The position numbers and the translations under genes are program-made. A stretch of 64,000 nt of DNA, from assembly GCA_025642075.2 (NCBI GenBank), contig JAODUO010000065.1, positions 669,001 to 733,000 of the forward strand. Direction: 5' to 3'. The DNA is from Ridgeia piscesae. Taxonomy: Eukaryota > Annelida > Polychaeta > Sabellida > Siboglinidae. The notes beneath the pieces are model-generated. The model saw only the letters and a list, made by a program, of their open reading frames with translations, searched no databases and was not told the origin of the DNA. Positions 35,401 to 47,500 of the stretch are shown here, one piece after another (the first letter of the stretch is position 1; the number at the start of each line of letters is the position of its first letter).

Positions 35401-38400
35401 CTCATAACTTTCTTCAGTGGACTGAATTTCCTGGTACGTCAGTCCGCTAAAGACCATGAGAAACGGTTGATATATACGGAAGAAAACAAAAAAACGTTCT
35501 TTTTATATAATTATAATAATAAATAAATAGATACATAAATACAGCTTCTAACAATCATAATGTATAAACAACACTTATCAGCAGTAAATTAATAGAAAAA
35601 ATTATAATAGAGATTAATAAGTTAATAATTAATAATAACGTAAACTAATTTTAGGAACTATAATTATGGGTAAGATATATTCAGTTATCGTATATGTAAA
35701 CATCACGTTGTAATGGGGTGTTTTAATGTAGCTGAACAAAATATATACTAGATATTGCAGTGGGTTCAGCTGAAGTTGATTTATTGCATCTCACATACTG
35801 AATACCCTGGCAGGACAGCAGGCCCAGATGATGCTGGTAATGTGGATTTGTGTCTCACCGTTTCAGCCTGATGTAGATTCTGGCTGCCTTGCCTGCCATC
35901 TCTGCACTGTGTCTTACTCGGTCTTCACCCTGTGTGCAACGTCACAAGCTCTCAAGTTTCAGAACAATATAATCATTAAAATTCATAATAATGCTACTGC
36001 AGTTATATTACATTAAAAAAACGGACTCTGAAGTATACAGGATACAAAACTGTTCTTGGTGTTCCCATATTTTAGTTCTGATACCAGCCATCTAAACTTT
36101 GTATGAAGGAACTTTAAGTAATTCCAACTGCAATATGTCATCTAAGATTACACAAAGTTACGTCAAACATCCCTGCATCAGCAGGTGAATCACAGTGCTA
36201 CTTTACGCACACTAACTCTATCAGATATATTAGCAGTTCTTACACAAAATGCCTTTTATGTGCTAAACGATTACAAATTGTTTTTTCATATGTTTGACAT
36301 TGATAAAACTAATTGCTTACAGTAGTCTTATGTAACATAAACAAATGTCCACATGTACAGTTGTCAACAAAGAAATATAATCACAGAGAAGTATGTGCAC
36401 AGAATAGAAGACATGGAGGTTATTAGAAGCCATTACCTCGCACACATCGCAGGCCTTCTTGTATAGTTCTATTGCCCGCTCTGGTTCATGTGTCTCGATC
36501 ATCCTGAAAACAGTGACGTGAAATTCAAACGACACAAACGCCTGAAAAAATAACCATGTCAAGTGCACATACATCTACTACCGGGAATTATGCCCTGATA
36601 TATGGTTGTGGAAATATCTCTCCAATAGTCTCCCATCGGCAGATGGGGGGGACTTGTCATTCAGATAACATGGTTAACTGGTCATGTCATTTATTTTTTA
36701 AATCTAAAACACTAAAAACACAACTACTGGAAATTGCAGTGTAAAACAAAACAATCCCAGACAGTGAATGGATGCACCACATTGTGTACATGTGTTATAT
36801 TTTATCTCTCTCCACTTGATTGCTTCGATTCCCAGAAATGTCAAATTACGTTGACATTGCGGAGCCTTGCATCTTCCCAGTTTCTCTCTTCAAACTTTTC
36901 ATGGTGTCCCTGACTGTGTATTTCTGTCTTACTGATTGCAGTATAACTGTTATATGACCATTTTCCAGGCCACACATGCTACATGCTTGGGTCCAAGATC
37001 TTAGCATTTGAAGTCATATGAACAAAAACAGTACTTATCATTTCTGTGTAATAGTGGTAAAGATGTACCAATTAGTCAGTAACATTGCTGGTTATGCACC
37101 TTGAGACATTTGTAACATGTAATTTGTCTGACAACATTGAGGATATATGTGACTAACAACATGTGGGCCTCTACCCCAAATTTAGGACTGCCGCATTTTA
37201 CAAAACGAACGAACGAACGAACGAACGAACGAACGAACGAACGAACGGAACGGAACGAACGAACGGAACGGAACGGAACGGAACGGAACGGAACGGAACG
37301 GAACGGAACGGAACGGAACGGAACAGAACGAACAGAACAGAACAGTTCTGTTGGCACTGACTTGGCAGCTCTCTCGAGGGCAATGGAGGCTGTGTCGGGG
37401 ACTCCATGCTCCAGGTAGAGGTTGCTTGCCTCCTCCACCAAGTTTGCAATCTTATGGAACTCTTTCAACTCTTTGTAGATCAAAGCAGCCGCCTCCATTG
37501 ATCTACAGTCACAATAAAAGTCATACAACAGTTGTGATAGACCACAGGTTATGTGATAAATTTATGAGTGGCAGGTTATAGTTAAGGCAACAATGACAAT
37601 GGTCATGTAGTTTATAAAAGCAGATGATTATGAAGTGTTTGTTGCTGGAGGCAATACACAGGCAACAACACAAGAGATGCCATTTATAATATGTGGACAT
37701 TTTCTATCAGGCTGCACACACGGAGATATTTCAGCAAGCAAAGAAACAAACGTGTGCAGCATACATGTTTTTGTAAGGTAATTCTTATAGTACAAAGGTG
37801 TCAACTTTTCTACTTTTGGGCAGAAAGCACCACTTTTCACTAAAAACTGTTTTTCCAGCAGCTTGGCATATATTGAAAATGCTACTTAAATTTGCTGGTG
37901 GTTTTTGTTTTTTCTTAATGGTGGATCTTCCTTGTAAGCTCATTGTAACATATTGGTTGATTGATTATCTTAGTGAAACTGGTTCTGGGCAACAGGAGAA
38001 GTAGATGTGGACATGACTTACTTTGCTGCATGGAATGCTCTGGAGTAGAATCAGCAGTCAGGGAAAACATCTCAGATACATTATTGTTCGGTGTAATTAT
38101 GCACAGTTGCACAAGTCAAGTTGATAAAATATTTAAATGTGACATGCATAATTCATGTTATTCAGTATTAGGGACTTTTTTTAGAATACTTCATGTTTTA
38201 AGGATTTTTAGTAATCTATTCATTTCAAAACGCCAATTCTATTTCTTCAGGAGGCATTCAGTGGCACTGCAGTTGCTGTATAAAGACTATTTGTTCAGAT
38301 TTCCAGCTTCACATAAGTCACTGTAGACAGATGCATCTCTTAAAATAATTCTATTTCAAATTATAAGCAAACCAGACAGATTGTAAACAAACTATTGTTA

Positions 38401-38662
38401 CCTTTCTGATTGTAAACAAACTATTATTACCCTATTTGATTCTTAATACAGCTGTAATAAGAGTAATTCAAAATAAATGTTAATTATTGTTTTAATGTGA
38501 CCAGTATAAAAGGATACGACCCAGACTTCTTCTGCACTTCAGATGCCTTCATCAGGCTGCTGATTGTCTGCTCATATGCCTTGGCATTCTTGAACGCTGT
38601 TGCTGCAACATCATACAAAATAATGTGTGTGTGTGTGTATTTTGTGTGTGTGTGTGTGTGTG

Positions 38663-38724
<62 letters not shown>

Positions 38725-40902
38725 GCATGGGGGGGTAACTGCAAATACAATCCATCTATAAATGATATGTATCAAGTATGTAAATATATATACATAATAT
38801 ATATATATATATAAACAATACAATTATTACCATCAGTCATTAAAAACAAAAAAGTGCTAAAATGACACAATCACATTACGCAAATTTCAAAAAAAGTTAA
38901 TGTTTCCGAGAGCCGAGTTTGAAACCCATTCAAATATTGTCACAAGGTGCACATGTGCATGTTTGAAAGCATACTGTTCTCCAGTTAAAGGCGAAACTTA
39001 CCAGCCTTAGAATATTCTGAGGCCGCACCATCATAATCTGGTTTCCATTTGAAGAGTCCTGTCTGCATGCTGGAAACAGGCAGACATTTACAAATACGCA
39101 TGTATACTGTTACAGCTTAGACATGTTTAAAATAAAAATTTAAATATTATTAGATACTCATGTTTTTCCTGTATTGATTATAGAAACTGAGCCAGACAAA
39201 AGAATTTGGCAGAACCATGATTATCTACGTTAAATGAAGTAGCATAAAATTTAGAAAAGTATGTAACATGGCTGTACTTGTGAATTTAACATTACCTTTA
39301 GTTTGTAACTGAAAGGGCTAGGGTACATTATTGAGAAAACAAGGGAATCGATACGGGCTCTTTAGTTTGTCCAACATATGTATGTAACACTCTGTACAAT
39401 GAGTGAAACATGGCTATCTAAAAATATGTGTACCAAAAATACAACTAACAAAATAACACTGAATTGATCACTGTAATGTGAGTAATGAACATGGTAGACT
39501 GCAGGCACTTATAATCTACGTTTGCTGATAGACACCGGCTTCAGCAGTACAGCTTTACACCTGCCAACCCGTCTAGATTTTCAGGGAGCTTCCTGTTTTT
39601 GTGAATCTCTGTCTCCCAAAATACAAACAAATCTCAGGGACTGGATTTTGTAGGATCTTCCTGGATTTTTGCGAATCTCTGTCTCCTGAAATAGAAGCAA
39701 ATGTCCTTGATTTTCTGGGACTTCCTGGACTTTTGTGAACCTCTAGCTGTCTCCTGGAATAGAAGCAAATCTCCTGGATTTTTGCTTCACTTCTCACAGA
39801 CCTCATATCTTTCTAAGTTCAATCCAAGAAAAAAACTTTTGGGTTTACGTTACAGATTTCCAGTGGCATCTCCACCCAGTCTTCTCATGTCCAATCCGAT
39901 AGTAGCACCATATAGGCAAGGTTCATGAAAAATCTTCAAGAACAACACCTAATATTTCCTGAATTTCATTCTAACATGACGTAACTGTCTGCTGAGCCTG
40001 ACAAAATAGTTAATTTGCGAAATTATAATTATACAGGTCTGAATGATCTCTCCAATCTCTTTGGCGGCAGGACTTCAGTTGGTTGTTGATCCTGGCCTGA
40101 GCTGTGTGTCGTCCTACAGAATTCCACCCTTAACCAAGAAGGTAGAGAAGTACTGTCTGCAGCCTGCTGCACTCTGGATTTGTATCTTTTCTGTGCTCTC
40201 TTGTGATACCAGTAGCTTTCTAGAAAATCAGCTTTGATGGTCAACATGAACATCTGCAGTCCCGCTGGCGGAGTCGATCTAGTCCTCTGATGATAATTCT
40301 GAAAGTCTGGACTATGTATGTATGTACTCTCTCTCTCTGTCTCTCTCTCTCTGCCGTAGTTCAACGTAGGAAGCTTTAACTCTTTTAGTCTGCTGTTGAC
40401 AGTGTTTGTTTCCGGCTCAAACCGTGTTGCCCGCTACTTAGTTGCTGAATTGAATGAAAGCTGTGATCAGACTTGTGACTTCTTGTCAGGTGAGACCCAG
40501 ACAGATGAACCATATTCCTGGAGTGGTCAAGGCTCTAGTCTAGCCATTTGCATTGCTTTGTACAGCAGTAGAAATGTGTCCTTGTTAAAAAGCCGAAACT
40601 ATCTAACCCAATCACGTACAGGAGTGGACCATCAGGTTTTCCATTTCTGTCACTGCAGTGGTCGGAGTAGGATTGCCCTGCTCCTATCCTGACCTGGCCG
40701 CTGGCATGGCATGGGCATTCACCGTAAGAATTCAGTTTACACAAAAATGCTGATCAGTCACAACATTCTTATAGTAACACAGACAATATAAACATATCAT
40801 AGTATGTCAGTAGTTAGAACTTCCTCTGGGTAAATACCATTTATCTGCTAAACGCAGATGCTCTAAACCCTCAGCCAACTTTCTGTCACTCGAGGAAGCC
40901 AT
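32407..40902 (-). CDS. NAPG: Gamma-soluble NSF attachment protein (gamma-SNAP)
   Basis: Ten minus-strand exons: 40838-40902 (ATG, MASSSDRKLAEGLEHLRLAD), 39002-39069 (MQTGLFKWKPDYDGAASEY), 38521-38602 (ATAFKNAKAYEQ...), an 18-nt micro-exon 38022-38039 (AFHAAK), 37362-37502 (EAAALIYKELKEFHKIAN...), 36437-36503 (THEPERAIELYKKACDVCE), 35859-35929, 34493-34651 (KLMMALVLIHLHQDDFVAAD), 33138-33267 (EASAIEQLLKAYEEGDQEAA; SPLFRYMEND) and 32407-32601. Frame holds throughout, giving about 331 residues (human 312). It has the SNAP architecture: an alpha-helical, TPR-like solenoid, a C-terminal globule, and an acidic EEEEEEDEFAGGLL tail that in SNAPs stimulates NSF. Expected role: cytosolic adaptor linking SNARE complexes to NSF for disassembly. 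The donor of the third exon (GG|GTCGTA) is weak; a site 6 nt earlier also keeps frame. Confidence 0.95.
33345..33858. mobile_element. 514-bp element with ~80-bp terminal inverted repeats (NAPG intron 8)
   Basis: Arms 33345-33426 and 33781-33858 are inverted copies. The core, starting TTCGTGGCTTTTTATTTTTA and running 36 bp, is identical; outer ends read TTAAAGCGACATG and TTAAAGTGACATG. The interior has no transposase. This is a non-autonomous DNA transposon or MITE. Confidence 0.8.
35352..35505. repeat. Short inverted repeat with (TA) in NAPG intron 7
   Basis: TTTTTTGTTTTCTTCCATATATA at about 35360-35390 is inverted at about 35470-35500 (TATATACGGAAGAAAACAAAAAAA). It is a small fold-back element. 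Confidence 0.6.
37203..37343 (+). repeat. (CGAA)n-(GGAAC)n microsatellite beside a NAPG donor
   Basis: (GAAC)n from 37203 to about 37246, then (GGAAC)n to 37325 with AGAAC slips to 37343. It ends 19 bp from the NAPG exon border at 37362, so on the transcript GTTCC repeats begin just after the donor site. Confidence 0.95.
38623..38722. repeat. (GT)n microsatellite 20 bp upstream of a NAPG acceptor
   Basis: About 100 bp of (GT)n on +, that is (CA)n on the transcript, immediately before the branch-point zone of the exon starting at 38602. Confidence 0.95.
39575..39795 (+). repeat. ~70-bp minisatellite, three diverged copies (NAPG intron 1)
   Basis: Repeats of GGATTTTTGYGAATCTCTGT, CTCCTGAAATAGAAGCAAAT and TTCCTGGA blocks at about 39603, 39671 and 39738. 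Confidence 0.7.
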
Positions 40903-41331
40903 GTTTGCGCTCGTGTGCTATTGATTGGGATCATCCCTATAATTCCCAATGGCTATCGTGTTCCAAATTTAGCACCATGATGCGCACTGAGGCTAAGAAA
41001 GCCATTTGCGATCCAACAAGTACACGCGTACATATCTCCGATCCGAAGACGTGTCCTACCGCACCCGTAGCAAAACATTATAATTATTGAAGAAACAGCT
41101 TGGCCACTTTATATTCAATATAGTTCTACATCATAAATTAGAATAATTTTTTTATAGAACTTTATGTAATTTATGGCCACTTTTATACAATTCTATGGAC
41201 TATTCTAGAATTTTTTTAGAATTATTATGGGCACATAATTATGATATAATTCACTAGAAAATACACAGAAATCTACAGTACAAAATATCCCACAGAAAAC
41301 TATCTGGTATACATTTTTCTCCTAAAGCCAG

Positions 41332-41375
<44 letters not shown>

Positions 41376-41377
41376 TA

Positions 41378-41420
<43 letters not shown>

Positions 41421-41525
41421 GCACCATATATATATATATGCACCATATATATATATATATATATATACCCATATATATATATATATATATATGCACCATA
41501 TATATATATATATATATATATATGC
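41332..41525. repeat. (TA)n microsatellite with GCACCATA interruptions
   Basis: Five TA blocks separated by ATGCACCATA or CCCATA spacers, upstream of the NAPG start. Confidence 0.93.
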
Positions 41526-41877
41526 CAGTAAACATTTACTCAGTACCCACCCTGTCTTCTTGAGTGATATGTCGAACAGCATAAATGTATGTGATATTTT
41601 CTGGTTAATTTACAAGAAACAACCTCCAACAAGTCTGCTAATCCCAACTATAAATAACCATAACTAACTGGAAGCATAACTGATTCAAACCATAGCCGAT
41701 TACAATAACTGTAACCCTACCGAATGACATTTCATATTAACCATCCATGTTGTTTGATCGGGTTTCTGTGTATTGTGAAAGAACATAATTCCAGGCATGT
41801 GAATATTCTGTCTGACCTGTTACAATGCCTGATTCTTGGAGAAAAACAGGACTTAGCAGATTCTTGAGTGATAGTGG

Positions 41878-42160
41878 GGAGCGGTAGTCATGCGGTAGAG
41901 CGCTGGACTGTCAATCGAGGGGACGGTGGTTCCATCGAAACTTAGGCAATTTCTTCACCCCACATTTGCCTGTGTCTTTCGGAAGAGACACTAAAAGCCG
42001 GTGGTCCCTTCTGTCTGGTGTCTATGCCAGGGGAAGTAAAAGATCCCACACAGGGGGTAAATGTGTCACCTGTAGTGGACTTACAAATTCTAGAGAAGAA
42101 CAACTCCTGCGTTAGCCCAAGTTTGGGCTGTTTGGAGGTAATCACCTGAAAGATGGTTTG
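41878..42160 (+). mobile_element. tRNA-derived SINE (between ZC3H18 and NAPG)
   Basis: The head resembles a tRNA: a polymerase III A-box-like TAGTCATGCGGTAGAGCGC at about 41885-41903 and a B-box-like GGTGGTTCCATCGA at about 41925-41938, separated by a plausible anticodon arm (GGACTGTCAATC). A tRNA-unrelated body follows (GGAAGAGACACTAAAAGCCG ... GGAAGTAAAAGATCCCACAC). The acceptor stem does not close, so this is a SINE and not a working tRNA gene. Confidence 0.7.
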
Positions 42161-42169
42161 TGTACGTTG

Positions 42170-44560
42170 GCATAATGGTAATACCTGTTGTGAATTTGTG
42201 CAACAATGGTGACAGTTGTACACAAGATGGCTTTCATAAGTTCGGACTTGTTTGGTCTTCTGCAGTCAATAACACCCGAGCCTCCTTGACCAAAACATTG
42301 CGTTGTTTTCTTTGTTTCAATGTATCTCTGGACTCCTCTACCCACGTTCTTGAGCTCCTTCTTGCTTGCACTTAATCAAGTGACTGCAGAGAACTACTCC
42401 TGTTGGCCACTTTTCATTCCCTTGCATACACCAGTCCGTTTCCTTCATGTTTCAACTTGGCAACATCTGTTTTCTTCCCACAAGTCTTGCAGAACTTCAT
42501 TTGGAATGCCCTGTGGCTAGAAGATTTTTATTTTGCTTATTTTACTTCTTTGTATTTTATGCATTTATTTATTGTCATCATTTTTATCAAATATCCTTTG
42601 TAAATATATCATCACTTGTATGTTTGATGGGACGTGTTCAGCCATCCAAAATAGTGAAAACTAAGTATGTCACTGGGTGAAAATTAAATTATTAATAAAT
42701 TAACTAATCAATCAAACTTTTCACGAGAACCCGGTTTCAAATCATATTGCTGTTTATAACTTTTGGCAAGTATATTTACCCTGTATTTCTCCACTTCATT
42801 CAGCTGTATGAAACTACAATTTTTTTTAATTTATGTATGAAAAGTCATTGTGCTATAATTGTAGTGTGGCTAAACTCTTCCTAGGAAAGTTGAGATGGAG
42901 TATGAATGAATAGGTCTGCCAGGGAGTAAATAGCTTTGAGCAGTGCTAAGGCTGGCAAATAAAAACTCTTGTTTGTTGGGTCATTTTCTCCATCCAACAA
43001 GCAACCGTATTCATCGGGACTACAAGGATAACTAATACTAACAGGTGCACAGCATAATATGTCACAAAGTTTCTGCGATGACACAAGTAACAGTAATATT
43101 TTATTGGTTGTACTTTCTCGAAAATATATTTATATCATTACATATGATAGCAACAGATACACAAATAGCACATTATAGCAACCGTTTCCCTATTTTTATT
43201 CTTCATCACCCTACACCACGTTATTTGGGAACAACAAAAATGTATAGGGATTTTTTTAATTTTCATGTATTATGCTTCATACTTATTAACTGAAGACTTC
43301 ACTCCACAAACTAAACAATGGGTAAATAGTGTTCTGATGCATTATAGAATCAATGAAACATTAATATGCAAATGTAGAAAACATTGTGCGACAGGTTCAT
43401 AATGCTAAAATCTCGGTTATTTTCATAGATTCTACATGGAATCATTAGTTTGCAAAATTTAAACCATTCTTCTCACGTGCTATATTGGCAGGTATATGTA
43501 CACACTGTGAAATCTAGCAGGAACTAACCATTGTCATCTTGGAAGTATTTATGATGTCTCATTGGGTCACTATTGCCCACACAAATATACTTAACCATAC
43601 GGAATAGTTTCTGCTAGACTGTTCACAGTTCATGTTTAAAACAAAATATCTATAGCAAACTTGTTTTTGGGTTATCTACAGATTTAAAACACTACTGAAA
43701 ACTAGCATGTCACTGCACAAAACGCCAACTGCAGATACTCGTACAAAGATAATATTTACATGGTAATGACCAATTATTTATAAACAACATGTCTGTAAAT
43801 GCACAAAATACATATTAACATGTTTCATATATAATGCATAGCTTCATTTGGTTGATGCACCAAGATTACATGTCAATACTCAAAGATGTCATTCCTCACC
43901 AGTAGTGGCTGACACCAGTCAGATTTGTAGATGCAAGGCACACATGTGCCACTTGTAAAACACATGGAACAATCCCAAAGTACCCAGAACAAGTTTCATG
44001 TTGGACACAGCTGCAGTTCTGAGATCAATAATTATGAATACAACAAATCTACTTTCATATCTTGTCACAAGATCTTGGGTCAGTAACTTGACATTTTCAC
44101 ATGTTTTATCATCAATTTAGAATGCTAGTAGGTACAACATCTTTTGAAAGATCCGATAATTCCTGCACACGTATACACCTAGCGCAATGTAGATATTCCG
44201 TAAGCATTTTTAATGATACATAGGACAATCATGAAGTTATTGATCAAACAATAACATCCTGCCTTGTCAAAACAAAACAAAATCAATGCAATTTCAACAG
44301 AAATAACACTTCCTTGGGTGTTAGGTACACAACTCATCTACAGAATACAAAACTGCAATGTTTACCGATAACTTTATTGCAATGTTTTCGGCCTTGCACG
44401 ATTGTATATAAGAGACATCCCTTCAGATGCAACAGAAGCTCATGACTCTGAATACATCTGACAGCTTCAGATGCACGTTTGAAGGTGTCACTGGTATGCT
44501 TTGGGGGCACACCACACTGGAATCGCCACATCCCTGGCAGTGGAGGTAACAATCGAAGCC
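42170..44560. other. Gene-free region between NAPG and ZC3H18
   Basis: No supported exon. The right end should be the ZC3H18 3' UTR; a minus-strand AATAAA (plus TTTATT) lies near 44372, about 195 bp past the stop codon. Confidence 0.4.
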
Positions 44561-44568
44561 GAGCCATT

Positions 44569-47500
44569 TCAATTCATCTTGGCTCTCTTCCTAGCTATAG
44601 CGTCTTCTACAGCCTTCAGTTGCTTGAGGAGCTCCTCGCGTCGTGACGACATGCTCTTCTTTGGTGCGCTCGTACCGCCGGATGCATTTGCTGTGTTCTT
44701 CACAGCTGACGTCGTCACTGGTCTGTGGGGCACGGCTGCCTTCCCCTTTGGACTGATGGGTCTCGCCGCGGCTTTCTCCGGATGTCTCACCGTATTCTCC
44801 TTTGTCGCACCTGGACAGCAACAATGTATCAGATTACACCTGTGTACGGCACATCAGCAACAAGACACCTACTGTTTATTACCAAACGACTGACATGACA
44901 CATTATTGTGGTGCTGTTGGTCGATATGGTTCTCAATTAGCCAGAGACAAGATGGCTGATTACTGACCCAGAGAGGTGACAAGATTGGTGGAATTTGAGG
45001 GACCATGTGTTCCGTAGATTAACCAATGGTTCTAAGTGTGAGGGCCCACATTAATTACTACCAGTCGCACAGCTGATAGTGACACAATCAAACAGATCAA
45101 TAAACAGCTTAAATGACACTAGTTTATTATTTAAAAATACTAGGATTGACGTGAATGGCTTCCAGGCAAGCCGTTCGCCTGCTAAAAGGCACACGTTTGA
45201 GTAATTCAAGCTGGGAAAAAAATTATTTCAAGCTAAGGGCTTGAAATAATTTGAAGTTTTATCCACCTATACTTTATTTTTTACCAGGAAGCACTTAGCT
45301 TTAAATCATTTTTTTCCTGGCTTGAATTACTCAAAGATGTGCCTTTTAGCAAGCGAACAGCTTGCCTGGAAGCCATTCATGTCAATCCCAGTTAAATTAA
45401 GTTGAGTTTTCTATAGTTCATCATCTGAACTATAGAAAACTCAATTTAATTTAACTGCCATGCACCCTCCGAGACATAAAACATGTGAACAAAACGTTGT
45501 TCCAAAACAGAATACAGTTGTGTTTGAAGACAAAGTGTATTAGTAAAATCAAACCACATTTCTGGTATTTTTAATAGATATCTCCACAAAACTGACTTGT
45601 ACATAAACGTTACAATACCGACTGACTGGTTTATGCATTTAGAATGTACTACGCACCATGCACTGGTGGCTTTGCAGGTCGTTTTACTGGTGATGCAGTT
45701 GGCATGGCATCAGAGTCAGGCGCTGGTCGCTTCCTGCTGCTGGCTTTCTCCGACTGCAACAAACATCTTGTTCCATATTATCAATATTTATCATGTTACA
45801 GACATTAAAATCATAACATCGTTACAAAAACTTTAAATATGTCGTACTGATGATTATGTTTACAAAAAGCAATACACTGTAATCAATCAAAGCAATAAAC
45901 AAATATGAAGGTGAACAGGATGTAGATATAACCTAGCTGAAAAGCCAAATGTAACAATTTCAAATGTTCCCACGGGCATATGGACCATCGATATTAGCAA
46001 CAGTTTACCAAATCCCAAGACATTCTTTATAGCTAACAGCTGTGTGCATGCGTGCGTGCATGCATGCGTGCGTGCATGCGTGCGTGCATGCGTGCATGCG
46101 TGCGTGCGTGAGAGTGGACTTATGTGCTTGTACATATATCCACATAAAGTTGCGAATAACAAACCTTGCTGATGAGAGTCAACTTGATGCTAGACTTCTG
46201 ACCAGCCACTTTGAGCAGGTCCTTAGTCTTGGCCGGCTGTACAGACAAGGTCGCTGGCACAGACGCCGCTTGCAGAGCCGGCGCCGTTCGTGGCACAGAC
46301 TTTGTACTACTCGACACTTTCTCGTCGGAGTTTCGGCTCGCAGTACTCTTCTCGTCCTGCTTTGCGGGTGCGGTGTTCAACTTAGTCTTGGAGTCGCTGC
46401 GTTCAGGCATCCTCGCTGGCTGCTTCAGTAGGGACGTTGACTTTACTTGCATCCGCACTGCCGCCGCTGCCGATTTTGCTGATGGTTTATCGGTGACACT
46501 GGCCGAGGTTGAAGATGATGACGGCACCTTCGCCTGCTGCTTGCTACTGCTCTTTGCTGTTCCCTTTGTTGATGCCGACTTCCCAGGTGGTGGAGCTTTG
46601 GTGTCCGTTCTCCCTGAATTGTACAGCTCCTTCCTCCCTGCCGTGTTCCCTGAAGACACCTTGTCGGACTTCTTTTCCGAGTCTTTCGGTTTCACTTTTG
46701 GTTCTTTCTTATCGTCTGCAGCGTCTCTCTTTATCTTGTCAACTGCAAACAAAGTTATGTCAAAGCAGCCCAGCCTACAAATGACCTTCAAAGGTGTAAC
46801 TTACACACACTCAATGGTTGTTGTAAAAATGAGATAAAATTGTGTTGTTTGTCTCTACATTACATGCCACACATTTACACTTTTAAGACAATGTTGATAT
46901 TAGTTACCTCTCCTTCTACACCCATGAATATGAACCTTACAAACAATTACCATCTGCACATGTAAACGGGCGTTAAAGTATCCCTTTCATGTATTGTTAC
47001 CTTTCTTTTTTGGCGAGACGGTTTGTTTTGAGCCAACTGGGCTGCCAATATCACGGTACAGATGTTCCGAGTCGGCGCTGCCACTTGATGCCGACGTGGA
47101 GCTATCGATAGAGGATGCACTGGAGCTCCGAGACACAGATGAGCTGTGACTACTGTCACTCGAGCTGCCTGACCTACGACCTCTCTCCCTGCAAATGACA
47201 ACACACAACTGATGCATCCAGCAGGTTGCCGTTTGCGTTGTCACAATCTAAGCAGTGGCAAAAAGAACCTAACATTTATTTAAACTGACAGGACCTTACC
47301 ATAGCCCCTGATATATTTCTACCAAAAGTTTGTGAAGCCGGATAGGATTCTGAATAACCGGCTACTTCATGACTGATGCTGTCATAAACACATATATTTT
47401 TTACTATTACTTGATGGTTCTTTATGTAATTTATTACCTAACTTATTTATTGCACGTATGTGTTTTAGGTATACTACCCTTAAATGTTATTTTATTTTAA

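Noticed and set aside
40029..40364. 111-codon minus-strand frame upstream of NAPG exon 2
   Set aside because: Looks protein-like (basic, with a CRTTHSSG stretch) but matches nothing I recognise, lacks splice signals in phase with NAPG, and may be a transposon remnant.
41878..41950. Possible tRNA gene
   Set aside because: A and B boxes are visible but the acceptor stem does not pair and a SINE body follows.
46211..46837. 208-codon plus-strand frame
   Set aside because: Antisense shadow of the ZC3H18 exon 46165-46742, whose minus-strand frame has clean splice phases and family match.
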